DNA from: Oscillospiraceae bacterium
Lineage (GTDB): Bacteria > Bacillota > Clostridia > Oscillospirales > Oscillospiraceae
Length of the DNA stretch: 64,000 bases
Assembly (NCBI GenBank): GCA_017434755.1
Contig: JAFRER010000003.1
Span: 62,001-126,000, forward strand
Direction of reading: 5' to 3'
Positions 41,999-50,832 of this stretch are shown here, piece after piece. The notes beneath the pieces were generated by a model, which was not told the origin of the DNA, did no database searches, and was given only the letters and a program-made list of their open reading frames with translations. Numbering within the stretch: the first letter of the stretch is position 1; each line of letters starts with the position of its first letter. The position numbers and the translations under genes are program-made.

Positions 41999-43201
41999 AT
42001 GAACGCTGTCGGAATCGTGTCTGAATACAATCCATTTCACCTCGGGCATCTGTATCATCTGGAGAAAACCCGGGAACTCTCCGAAGAGGGAGCGGTGATC
42101 ATCTGTGCACTTTCCGGGGACTTTGTGCAGAGAGGGGAGCCCTCCGTCATGTCCAAGTTCGCGCGTTCGGAGGCTGCACTTCTGTGCGGTGCGGACATCG
42201 TGGCAGAGCTGCCTTCCGTATGGGCCCTTCAGTCCGCAGAGGGATATGCATCCGCGGCTACGAAGATCCTTTCAGCCATGGGGACAGAGACCCTTTCTTT
42301 CGGGACGGAGGCGGATGATCCGGACGGATTGATGCAGATCGCAGAGGTCCTCTGTTCCGGGACGTTTGAAGAGGCGCTTTCTGAAGCTGTTAAGGAAAGG
42401 AGCGGTATCTCTTATCCCGCCGTCAGGGAGGAACTGCTTCGAAGATTTGTCGGCGCAAAGGCGGACTTGATCCGTACGCCGAATAACATCCTGGCTGTGG
42501 AGTATATGAAAGCGGTTATGAAAAACGAATCCGGGATACGTTTCCTGCCTGTCCCGAGGATCGGCGCGGAACATGACAGCATTTCCACCGGCCAGATCCG
42601 TTCCGCATCGGAAATCAGAAACATGCTTTTAAATGGCGAGGACATATCCGCCTATGTTCCGGAGAATTCAAGCCGGATTATATGCCGCGAGATCAAAAGC
42701 GGCAGGGGCCCTGTATCGCTGAAGGCGATCGAACAGGCGATCGTTTCGAGCTTGAGGGGAATGCGGGCGGAAGACTTCCGGAAAATAAAGGACTGCGATG
42801 AGGAACTCTCGGAGAGAATAGAGGCTGCCATAGCCGGCAATTATGCCCTCGACGACATCTTTGCAACTGCGAAAACAAGAAAGTATGCGCTTTCGAGAAT
42901 AAGACGGGTCTGCATGTGCGCGGCGCTGGAGATCACGGAAGAAATGCAGAGACGGCCGCTGCCGTATGTCAGGATCCTTGCGGCGAATCAGGCCGGACAG
43001 GCCTATCTGAAGCAGCTGAAAAAGGAAAAACCGGATATCCCGATGGCAATCAGACCCGCCGACATCCTGAAAATGAATGATGCCTGCAGGGAGACGATAC
43101 GGAAGGATTCCATGATACATGATTTCTACGTGCTCGGATATTCTTCCCCGGAAGAAATGATCTGCGGCATGGATTTCAGGTATTCTCCCGTTATGCTCTG
43201 A
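41999..43201 (+). CDS. tmcAL: tRNA(Met) cytidine acetate ligase
   Basis: 400 residues from ATG 41999 with GGAGGG five bases upstream. The N-terminal nucleotidyltransferase motif is [15 protein letters not shown] (HxGH), and [20 protein letters not shown] and [21 protein letters not shown] are family signatures. TmcAL uses ATP and acetate to form N4-acetylcytidine at the wobble position of elongator tRNA-Met. It diverges from ackA over a 133-base gap with overlapping promoters, a neighbourhood that fits shared use of acetate. Confidence 0.93.
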   Translation: MNAVGIVSEYNPFHLGHLYHLEKTRELSEEGAVIICALSGDFVQRGEPSVMSKFARSEAALLCGADIVAELPSVWALQSAEGYASAATKILSAMGTETLSFGTEADDPDGLMQIAEVLCSGTFEEALSEAVKERSGISYPAVREELLRRFVGAKADLIRTPNNILAVEYMKAVMKNESGIRFLPVPRIGAEHDSISTGQIRSASEIRNMLLNGEDISAYVPENSSRIICREIKSGRGPVSLKAIEQAIVSSLRGMRAEDFRKIKDCDEELSERIEAAIAGNYALDDIFATAKTRKYALSRIRRVCMCAALEITEEMQRRPLPYVRILAANQAGQAYLKQLKKEKPDIPMAIRPADILKMNDACRETIRKDSMIHDFYVLGYSSPEEMICGMDFRYSPVML

Positions 43202-43207
43202 ACTGTA

Positions 43208-43236
43208 TGGACGATGCGGGACCAATGTGGTAAAAT
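43208..43236 (+). promoter_or_regulatory. Candidate promoter of prfA
   Basis: TGGACG (43208-43213), a 17-base spacer and TAAAAT (43231-43236). Confidence 0.5.
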
Positions 43237-43270
43237 ATCGGCTTGAAGGATGAAATAAACAGGTGCTGAG

Positions 43271-44341
43271 ATGTTCGAAAACCTGCAGATGCTGCAAAGG
43301 CAGTATGAAGAGATAAAAGAGAGAATGGAACGGCCGGAAGTATATTCGGATGCTTCCGTTTATTCCTCATACGATAAAGAGCTCAGGGAGATCGGACCCG
43401 TAGTCGCCGCTTATGAGCAGTATTTGAAAGCAGAGAAGGAAATGGCGGCAGCGAAGGAACTGTTTGATGATCCGGAACTCAGAGAGCTTGCCAGAGAGGA
43501 ATATCGACGGGCCGAGGATGAATTCGGCAGACTGGAGGATGAGATAAAGATCCTTCTCCTGCCGAAGGATCCGAACGACTCGAAGAACGTCATCATGGAG
43601 ATCAGAAGCGGAGTCGGAGGAGAGGAAAGCGCCTTGTTCGCAGCGGACCTTTTCCGGATGTACTCCATCTATGCCGAAGTCAGAGGCTGGAAGATCGAAG
43701 TGGTGAACTGCAGCGAAACGGAACTGGGCGGCATAAAGGAGATAGACTTTATCGTTGAGGGAGAAGGTGCCTATTCCCGGCTCAAGTTCGAGGCAGGTGG
43801 CCACAGGGTCCAGCGTGTGCCGGTCACCGAGTCTGGAGGGAGAATACACACTTCCGCCGCGACTGTTGCCGTAATGCCGGAGATAGACGAGGTGGATTTC
43901 AAACTCGACATGAACGACGTGAGGATCGACGTGTTCCGCTCTTCCGGCGCGGGGGGCCAGAAGGTAAACAAGACATCAAGCGCCATCCGGGTCACCTTTA
44001 TTCCCACCGGGCTCGTTGTGGAGTGTCAGGATGAAAGAAGCCAGTATAAAAACAAAGACAGGGCCCTGCAGATCCTGCGATCCAAGCTTTATGAAGAAGA
44101 AGTAGCAAAGCAGAATGCCTCGGTAGCTGCCGAAAGAAAGAGCCAGATCGGCTCCGGTGACAGGAGCGAACGGGTAAGGACCTATAATTTCCCGCAGAAC
44201 AGGGTCACGGATCACCGTCTGAACGGTGATGACAAGAACTTCAATCTTTCCTCGGTGATAAACGGTGATCTCGACCCGATCATCGATGCGCTTGTTACGG
44301 CGGACAGAGCAGAAAAACTGCGGCTGCAGGCGGAGGCGTGA
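43271..44341 (+). CDS. prfA: Peptide chain release factor 1
   Basis: 356 residues. The stop-codon-reading tripeptide is PVT at 184-186 (in place of PAT) and the catalytic GGQ is at 228-230 (SGAGGQKVNKTSSAIR). It reads UAA and UAG. The stop overlaps the start of the tsaC-coaE gene by one base, and no prmC is between them. Length is typical. Confidence 0.97.
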   Translation: MFENLQMLQRQYEEIKERMERPEVYSDASVYSSYDKELREIGPVVAAYEQYLKAEKEMAAAKELFDDPELRELAREEYRRAEDEFGRLEDEIKILLLPKDPNDSKNVIMEIRSGVGGEESALFAADLFRMYSIYAEVRGWKIEVVNCSETELGGIKEIDFIVEGEGAYSRLKFEAGGHRVQRVPVTESGGRIHTSAATVAVMPEIDEVDFKLDMNDVRIDVFRSSGAGGQKVNKTSSAIRVTFIPTGLVVECQDERSQYKNKDRALQILRSKLYEEEVAKQNASVAAERKSQIGSGDRSERVRTYNFPQNRVTDHRLNGDDKNFNLSSVINGDLDPIIDALVTADRAEKLRLQAEA

Positions 44342-45561
44342 TGAAAACAGAGGTATTCATCGATTCCATAGGCAATACGGCAGAGATCATCCGAAAAGGG
44401 GGACTTGTTGCAGTTCCTACGGAGACAGTTTACGGACTTGCGGCGAACGGATTGGATGCCGAAGCGGTCGGGAAGATCTACGAAGTTAAAGGGAGACCGT
44501 CTGTGAAACCGCTTTCGCTCATGGTCAGTTCCTGTGAGGAAATGGAGCTTTACTGCGAAGAAGTCCAGCCGCAGGCATTAAATCTTGCCAAGCGATTCTG
44601 GCCCGGGCCTCTGACGATCGTACTCAAGGCAAAGGACCTCGTGCCGGATATCGTTCTCGCGGGAGGTGATACTCTCGGCCTGAGATGCCCGGACAGCGCG
44701 CTGACGCTACAGCTCATACGGGAAGCAGGCCTGCCTCTTGCCGCACCTTCAGCCAATCCCTCGGGAAGCAAAAGCCCGCAGTCTGCAGCCGAGGTCCTCA
44801 GTTATTTCGACGGAGCGGTCGATGCAGTTATAGATGGGGGAGCGTGCACGCTCGGCGTAGAGTCCACGATAATCGACATGAGCTCCGCACCATACAGGAT
44901 ACTCAGGCAGGGGGCGCTCCCGGAGAAAGAGTTAAAAGAGGCCCTGGTGGATTCACTCACCTTGATCGGAATCACCGGCGGCTCGGGAAGCGGAAAGACG
45001 ACAGCACTCAACTGCCTGCGTGATTTCGGAGCGTTGGTGATCGACTGCGATGAGCTGTATCATCGGATGCTGCTGACCGATATTGATCTGAAGGGCGAAC
45101 TGGCCGTCCGGTTTCCGGAAGCGGTCGGCGCAGAGGGAGAAATAGACAGAAAGGCTCTCGCAAAAACGGTGTTCGGAAACGCAGAAGCGCTGCAGGATCT
45201 TAACGGCATCACCCATAAGCATATAGCGGATCGTGTCCGCAGCATCCTGGAGGACTACGCTTTTTCCGGCGGAAGACTGGCGGCACTGGATGCCGTGGAG
45301 CTGATATCCTCCGGTCTGTCCGATCACTGTGATCATACGGTTGCCGTGATCTCGGACAGAGAGGGCAGGATCGAAAGGATCATGTCCCGGGACGGGATCA
45401 CGCGGGAGCAGGCGGAAAGGAGAGTTGATGCGCAGAAGGATGATGCATATTATGTTGAATACTGTTCCAGCGTTCTGAAAAATGATTCCTCATTCGAGGA
45501 TTTTGAAAACAAATGCAGACTGTTTTTTGGAGGACTGATCCATGAGCGATATGAGAAATGA
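44341..45561 (+). CDS. tsaC-coaE: Fusion of threonylcarbamoyl-AMP synthase (TsaC/Sua5-type) and dephospho-CoA kinase (CoaE)
   Basis: 406 residues from ATG 44341, with GGAGG at 44332-44336. Residues 1-205 are a YrdC/TsaC domain (GGLVAVPTETVYGLAANGL, VKGRPSVKPLSLMV, APSANPSGSKSP, GVESTIID), without the extra Sua5 C-terminal domain. From about 207 a CoaE domain begins, with P-loop GGSGSGKT at 213-220, DCDEL acceptor region, DGITREQAERRVDAQ lid and Cys-containing tail. There is no stop or frame change between the two. It would join t6A tRNA synthesis to the last step of CoA synthesis in one polypeptide. The last 20 bases overlap the next gene. Confidence 0.88.
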   Translation: MKTEVFIDSIGNTAEIIRKGGLVAVPTETVYGLAANGLDAEAVGKIYEVKGRPSVKPLSLMVSSCEEMELYCEEVQPQALNLAKRFWPGPLTIVLKAKDLVPDIVLAGGDTLGLRCPDSALTLQLIREAGLPLAAPSANPSGSKSPQSAAEVLSYFDGAVDAVIDGGACTLGVESTIIDMSSAPYRILRQGALPEKELKEALVDSLTLIGITGGSGSGKTTALNCLRDFGALVIDCDELYHRMLLTDIDLKGELAVRFPEAVGAEGEIDRKALAKTVFGNAEALQDLNGITHKHIADRVRSILEDYAFSGGRLAALDAVELISSGLSDHCDHTVAVISDREGRIERIMSRDGITREQAERRVDAQKDDAYYVEYCSSVLKNDSSFEDFENKCRLFFGGLIHERYEK

Positions 45562-46924
45562 ACTGTTTTATGAACAGAAAAACGGCTATGACCTTATCCC
45601 TCTCGAGGAAAGGGTCAAACTGGAGGAATACTGCAGCGGCTATATCGGTTTTCTTAATTCCGCAAGGACGGAGAGAGAGGCGGTCAGCTTTTCGGTCGCT
45701 GAGGCGGAAAAGCGCGGGTTCGTCGCTTACGTTCCGGGAATGGCGCTGCAGCCCGGAATGAAGATCTATCGGAACAACAGAGGTAAAGCGCTTATGCTGG
45801 CCGTGATAGGCAAAAGACCGCTTTCCTCCGGAGCTGTGATTGCGGGGGCGCATATCGATTCCCCCAGACTGGACCTGAAGCAGTTACCCGTCATGGAGAA
45901 TGAGGAGATCTGCTATTTTAAAACGCATTATTACGGAGGAATCAAAAAATACCAGTGGGTCACCATCCCGCTCGAACTGCACGGGACAGTCGCACTCAAG
46001 GACGGGAGCGTAACGGATGTCTGTATCGGAAGGAACAAGGATGAACCGAGATTCGTGATAACGGATCTCCTCCCGCATCTGGCTGGTGACCAGATGAAGA
46101 AGACGATGGCAGAGGGCATTACGGGAGAAGGACTCAACATTGTCATCGGAAGTGTGCCGTATGACGATGAGGGGAAGGACAGAGTAAAGCTTGCCGTGCT
46201 CAGCATTCTCAACGATCTGTACGGCATATCCGAGGAAGATTTTCTTTCTGCTGAACTGTGTGCAGTCCCCGCATTTGACGTGTGTGAGATCGGACTGGAC
46301 CGGTCGCTCATCGGCGGATACGGACATGATGACAGAGTATGCGCGTATGCGGAGCTCCAGGCGATCTTCCAGGTCGAAGATCCGGAAAAGACCTGTGTCT
46401 GCATCCTTGCGGATAAAGAGGAAACCGGTTCGGACGGCGTGAGCGGTATGCAGAGTTCGGCATTCGATACCTTCATGGAGGACCTGTGCACTGCACAGAG
46501 CGTTGAACTCAGACGCTGTTTTGAAAACAGCTTCTGTATCTCGGCAGATGTCACGAACGCCTTTGATCCGAATTATCCGGAGGTATCGGAAAAACGGAAC
46601 GAGGCTAAGATCAATTACGGCATGGGCATATGTAAATTCACAGGAGCCCGCGGGAAATCGGGTACCAGTGACGCTTCGGCAGAGGTGGTTGCTTATCTTC
46701 GCAGGATCTTTGAGAAAAACAGTGTGATCTGGCAGATGGCTGAGCTCGGCAAGGTCGATCAGGGAGGCGGAGGAACGATCGCGAAGTTCATGGCCAACCG
46801 GAACATCGACACGATCGATGCCGGGGTGCCTGTGCTGAGTATGCATGCTCCGTTTGAAACAGTATCCAAATTCGACTGCTATATGACATTCAGGGGAGTT
46901 CTGGCAGCCTATTCGGAAAAGTAG
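45542..46924 (+). CDS. M18-family aminopeptidase
   Basis: 460 residues from ATG 45542, eight bases after GGAGG, overlapping the previous gene by 20 bases. M18 motifs are visible: GAHIDSPRLDLK (zinc ligand His and Asp), GGYGHDDRVCAYAEL (bridging Asp), DKEETGSDGVSGMQS (Glu pair) and the final LSMHAPFETVSKFD (His). It is a cytoplasmic two-zinc dodecameric aminopeptidase of the aspartyl-aminopeptidase/ApeA group that finishes peptide breakdown. Confidence 0.93.
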   Translation: MSDMRNELFYEQKNGYDLIPLEERVKLEEYCSGYIGFLNSARTEREAVSFSVAEAEKRGFVAYVPGMALQPGMKIYRNNRGKALMLAVIGKRPLSSGAVIAGAHIDSPRLDLKQLPVMENEEICYFKTHYYGGIKKYQWVTIPLELHGTVALKDGSVTDVCIGRNKDEPRFVITDLLPHLAGDQMKKTMAEGITGEGLNIVIGSVPYDDEGKDRVKLAVLSILNDLYGISEEDFLSAELCAVPAFDVCEIGLDRSLIGGYGHDDRVCAYAELQAIFQVEDPEKTCVCILADKEETGSDGVSGMQSSAFDTFMEDLCTAQSVELRRCFENSFCISADVTNAFDPNYPEVSEKRNEAKINYGMGICKFTGARGKSGTSDASAEVVAYLRRIFEKNSVIWQMAELGKVDQGGGGTIAKFMANRNIDTIDAGVPVLSMHAPFETVSKFDCYMTFRGVLAAYSEK

Positions 46925-47027
46925 TACATATATCGCCGAATCGTTGCCGCTAATTTTTCAAAGCGGTATTGCTTTTTATTTGCAGATTATGGTAAACTGA
47001 TTCCCACAAAGGGTGTTGGAGCATACC

Positions 47028-47855
47028 ATGTCGATATTCAATGCGATCATTATCGGACTGATCCACGGATTCACTGAGATCCTGCCGATTTCCGGATCCG
47101 GACATCTGTCCGTTTTATATAATATTTTTATGCCGGAATCCGGGGGAGGGGCGCTGTTTGACGTGCTTCTCCATTTTGCGACGCTTGTATCCATAATCGT
47201 CGTTTTTTGGCATGATATTGCCGAAATGATCACCGGAGTCCTCGGCGTATTTCAGTTAGGAAGTTCAAATGAGAACAGCAGAAGGTATTATCCCGCTGCG
47301 AGGGTGTTCCTGATGTTTCTTGTCGCGTTCGTTCCTCTGTTCTTTATCCTTCCGGTAAAAAAATACGTGGACCAGCTGTATTACAACACGGTTTTCGTCG
47401 GTGTCTGCCTTATCCTGAGCGGATTGATGCTCTTTATATCGGACAGATTCGTTGAAGGAAATAAGACGGGAAAGAACATGTCTGTCCTTGACGCGATCAT
47501 TGTAGGCATCTGCCAGTGCGTGGCGATCATTCCGGGCATTTCAAGGACCGGCGTGACGATCTCTGCCGGTATTGCAACCGGTCTGAAAAAGGATTTTGCG
47601 TATAAATTCTCTTTTCTTCTTTCCATTCCGGCGCTTTTCGGTGTCAATATCATCAATCTGATAGCCGCATTCAGGGAAGAGGTGGATTGGCACAGCCTTC
47701 CGGCTTATCTGATCGGTATGGTCGTCGCAATGGTCACGAGCCTTGCTTCTCTCGAACTGATGAAAAGGATCGTTAAATACGGGAAATTCGGCGGTATCGC
47801 ATACTACTGCTGGCTCGTAGGAGTCCTTTCCATCATTCTGACTTTTATATTCTGA
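47028..47855 (+). CDS. uppP: Undecaprenyl-diphosphate phosphatase
   Basis: 275 residues from ATG 47028 with GGAG nine bases upstream; a TTG at 47013 sits in the binding site. Integral membrane protein of about eight helices with the two catalytic motifs HGFTEILPISGSGHL and PGISRTGVTISAG. It recycles the lipid carrier for cell-wall synthesis. FtsK follows after nine bases. Its presence would also give some bacitracin tolerance. Confidence 0.95.
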   Translation: MSIFNAIIIGLIHGFTEILPISGSGHLSVLYNIFMPESGGGALFDVLLHFATLVSIIVVFWHDIAEMITGVLGVFQLGSSNENSRRYYPAARVFLMFLVAFVPLFFILPVKKYVDQLYYNTVFVGVCLILSGLMLFISDRFVEGNKTGKNMSVLDAIIVGICQCVAIIPGISRTGVTISAGIATGLKKDFAYKFSFLLSIPALFGVNIINLIAAFREEVDWHSLPAYLIGMVVAMVTSLASLELMKRIVKYGKFGGIAYYCWLVGVLSIILTFIF

Positions 47856-47864
47856 GGTCACTGT

Positions 47865-50438
47865 ATGGCGAAATCTTCTTCGAAAACAAAAAAGAAAACA
47901 ACAACCAGAAAGATAGAAAAACCGAAGAAAACGCAAGCGCCTGTTATGCCGCCCGAACCCCCGCAGGGGTTTTTGTCAAGGTCTATCGGCGCTGTTGTTT
48001 TTGTGTTCCTGTTTATTCTCGGTGTTGTCAGCTATTTTAATACAGACGGCACAGTCATACGGTTTTTCAGTGAAGTGATCAAAGGACTGATCGGCCCCGG
48101 GTTCTGGCTCATGGCTCCTGTATTTCTCCTGGTGGCTTTCATTCTTGCGACCAACAAGGATAAGCCTGTCGGATTCAGGGTATTCTGTGCGTTTATGCTG
48201 CCTGTGTTTTTCTCGGCGATCGTTCATCTGATGCTTTTCAACGGTGACAGCATCACTTCCCGTGAAGGTCTGGAAAACCTGTTTACGCTCGGAAAAGAGC
48301 TTAAGAGCGGGGGAGTCATTTCGGGGCTGATTGCCATTGTTCTCAAAAATGCATTCAGTGCTTATGCGGCTTATCCTGTCCTGATCCTCCTGTTTGTGTT
48401 TTTCCTTTATAAGAGTCTTGATTTCGGCGTCAGAAAGAAGCTTGACAGGAGGGAAAGCATAAAGCCGCAGACTTTGAAGACAGATCCTGCATCGGCTGTC
48501 CTGATTCCGGAAAAGAAACAGGATACAAGACGCAGGGAGCCTGTGCATACGCCGAAAGCAAGGCAGGAGTCTTTCGACATCCCTCTCGGAACGGAGCCTC
48601 TCAGCAAGTCAAAGAGCATCGAGGATGATGCTCTCTTCAAAAAATCTGCTGCTGAACCGGTTGCTGCTCCGCGAAAAAAGAACGGGAAACGCGTTCCCAT
48701 CAAAATGATCGACAGAGCCGAGGCAGAAGAGGCAGAGACGATCGGAAGCGTGGCGCCGGATCCTTCAGTCCGGACCGAGGCTTTCACTGATAATCCCCCC
48801 AGGACGGAAGTGAAGGTCAAAAAGCTCGGAAAAGAAGTACTTGAAGCAGAGACACAGAAGATCGCGGATCAGATCGCACAGTCGGATGAGTCGAAAGAAA
48901 CTGTTGAGTACCGCTATCCTCCGGTCGACCTTCTTCGGTCTCCTCTGACTTCGATGAGCGATACGAAGGACGAGATCCTTCTGAACCGGGCAAGACTCGA
49001 GTCTGCTCTTCACAGCTTCGGGATCAACGCGAGTATCGTCGGCATCATCCACGGTCCCACCGTTACCCGCTTCGATATCGAACTCGAACAGGGAGTAAAA
49101 CTCTCGAGAGTGACAAATCTTTCGGGGGATCTGGCGCTGTCGCTCGGCGTGATCAATGTCAGGATCGCTCCGATCCCGGACAAGATATCCACCGTGGGGA
49201 TCGAAGTTCCGAACAGAATCGTCAATACGGTCTATCTGCGCGAGATAATCGAGGCGGACGCATTCAGAACGGCCAAGTCAAAACTGAGTTTTGCCATCGG
49301 CAAGGATATAGGCGGCAACTGCATTGTCGGCAATATTTCAAAGCTTCCGCATATGCTCATAGCCGGAACCACCGGCTCCGGAAAATCCGTCTGCATGAAT
49401 TCGCTCATCCTCAGCCTGCTTTATAAAGCCGGACCGGATGAAGTCAAGATGATCATGATCGATCCGAAAATGGTCGAACTCGGCATTTATAACGGCATAC
49501 CGCACCTGTATGTCCCGGTCGTAACAGATCCGAAGAAGGCGGCTGGAGCCCTGCAGTGGTCCGTTGTGGAGATGCTCAAGCGTTACAGACTGTTTTCCGA
49601 GGCGGGAGTGAGAGATCTGGCCACGTACAACAACCGCTGTACGGAGGATATGCCGAAACTGCCGCAGGTCGTCATCGTGATCGACGAGCTGGCAGATCTG
49701 ATGATAGCGGCTTCAAAGGAAGTGGAGGAAAGTATCTGCCGTGTCGCTCAGATGGGAAGAGCGGCGGGAATGCATCTGATCATTGCGACGCAGAGGCCTT
49801 CCGCAGATGTGATCACCGGACTCATGAAAGCCAATATACCTTCGAGGATCGCTTTCGCGGTGTCGTCTGCTATGGAAAGCCGCATCATTCTTGATCAGGC
49901 CGGTGCTGAAAAGCTTGTCGGTATGGGTGATATGCTCTTCTCGCCCGTAGGCAGCGGCAAGCCTGTCCGGATCCAGGGTGCATTTGTGTCGGACGAAGAG
50001 AGGGAAGAGGTCATTCGCTTCGTCAAGGAGCAGGCGATTCCTTCTGAGGCTTCTGATGAACTGAAAGACTTTATGAATAAAGCTGCGGAGGACAAGTCCG
50101 TCTCCGACCACGGAAAGGCAGAAGCGGAGACGGCCAGAAACAGCGATTATGATGAGCTCCTGCCCAAAGCGGTCGAGGCAGTTCTTGAAATGAAATCCTG
50201 CTCCGTATCGATGCTTCAGAGAAGGGTCAAGCTCGGGTACTCGAGAGCTGCCCGTATAGTCGATCAGATGGAGGAGCTCGGGATCGTCGGTCCGTATGAA
50301 GGAGCCAAGCCAAGAGCCCTTACAATCGACAATGAACGCTGGCAGGCAATGAAGGTAGAGCTCGGATATGCTTCGGATGAAGAGATCCGGAATGCGGAAA
50401 CCGATTTTGAACAGTCGGAGGATGACCTTGCTGAATGA
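47865..50438 (+). CDS. ftsK: FtsK/SpoIIIE family DNA translocase
   Basis: 857 residues. A basic Lys/Thr-rich head precedes four membrane helices (about 40-190), a low-complexity linker rich in Lys, Arg and Glu (195-355) and the motor domain. Walker A is GTTGSGKS at 501-508, Walker B is IVIDELADLM, and the C-terminal winged-helix gamma domain (SVSMLQRRVKLGYSRAARIVDQMEELGIVGP) that reads chromosome polarity sequences is intact. It moves DNA at the division or sporulation septum. Its stop overlaps the mrnC start region. Confidence 0.95.
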   Translation: MAKSSSKTKKKTTTRKIEKPKKTQAPVMPPEPPQGFLSRSIGAVVFVFLFILGVVSYFNTDGTVIRFFSEVIKGLIGPGFWLMAPVFLLVAFILATNKDKPVGFRVFCAFMLPVFFSAIVHLMLFNGDSITSREGLENLFTLGKELKSGGVISGLIAIVLKNAFSAYAAYPVLILLFVFFLYKSLDFGVRKKLDRRESIKPQTLKTDPASAVLIPEKKQDTRRREPVHTPKARQESFDIPLGTEPLSKSKSIEDDALFKKSAAEPVAAPRKKNGKRVPIKMIDRAEAEEAETIGSVAPDPSVRTEAFTDNPPRTEVKVKKLGKEVLEAETQKIADQIAQSDESKETVEYRYPPVDLLRSPLTSMSDTKDEILLNRARLESALHSFGINASIVGIIHGPTVTRFDIELEQGVKLSRVTNLSGDLALSLGVINVRIAPIPDKISTVGIEVPNRIVNTVYLREIIEADAFRTAKSKLSFAIGKDIGGNCIVGNISKLPHMLIAGTTGSGKSVCMNSLILSLLYKAGPDEVKMIMIDPKMVELGIYNGIPHLYVPVVTDPKKAAGALQWSVVEMLKRYRLFSEAGVRDLATYNNRCTEDMPKLPQVVIVIDELADLMIAASKEVEESICRVAQMGRAAGMHLIIATQRPSADVITGLMKANIPSRIAFAVSSAMESRIILDQAGAEKLVGMGDMLFSPVGSGKPVRIQGAFVSDEEREEVIRFVKEQAIPSEASDELKDFMNKAAEDKSVSDHGKAEAETARNSDYDELLPKAVEAVLEMKSCSVSMLQRRVKLGYSRAARIVDQMEELGIVGPYEGAKPRALTIDNERWQAMKVELGYASDEEIRNAETDFEQSEDDLAE

Positions 50439-50832
50439 TTCCCGTAGACCGGCTCTGACGCCGGATGAAATCAATAAAATCAGTGTTCTCGGCCTTGCGC
50501 ATGTGGGCGATGCCGTGTACGAACTGCTTGTCAGGTCCTGGCTCTGTACAAAAGAGCCGGGACGTGTTTCTGATATCCACGGAAAGACGGTCGAATACGT
50601 GAATGCCACGGCGCAGGCGGCAGCAGCCGAAAGGATCCTCCCTGCGCTGAGTGAGGCGGAGCATGCTGTATTCAGGCGGGGAAGAAATGCCAAAGTGAAT
50701 TCCGTGCCGCACAATTCAACGATCGCGGAGTATCATTTTTCGACCGGACTCGAGACTCTTTTCGGCTGGCTCTATCTCAGCGGGGAGGAACAGAGGATCG
50801 AGGAACTGTTTCATTTATGTACAGGTGAGTAA
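50428..50832 (+). CDS. mrnC: Mini-ribonuclease III
   Basis: About 134 residues. I prefer TTG 50428, six bases from GGAGG (50417-50421), to the ATG at 50422, which touches the binding site. The RNase III-type fold is present without a dsRNA-binding domain: VLGLAHVGDAVYELLVRSWL carries the catalytic acidic residues, and RRGRNAKVNSVPHNSTIAEYHFSTGLETLFGWLYLSG completes the site. Mini-III matures 23S rRNA ends. The reading frame overlaps ftsK and abuts rqcH. Confidence 0.9.
   Translation: MLNDSRRPALTPDEINKISVLGLAHVGDAVYELLVRSWLCTKEPGRVSDIHGKTVEYVNATAQAAAAERILPALSEAEHAVFRRGRNAKVNSVPHNSTIAEYHFSTGLETLFGWLYLSGEEQRIEELFHLCTGE

Noticed and set aside
41866-42030. A 55-residue N-terminal extension of acetate kinase
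   Set aside because: It would cross both promoters and part of the tmcAL gene; the canonical [12 protein letters not shown] start has a binding site.
50368-50427. A longer N-terminus of Mini-III reaching into ftsK
   Set aside because: It is the out-of-phase ftsK 3' end; the conserved domain starts after 50428.
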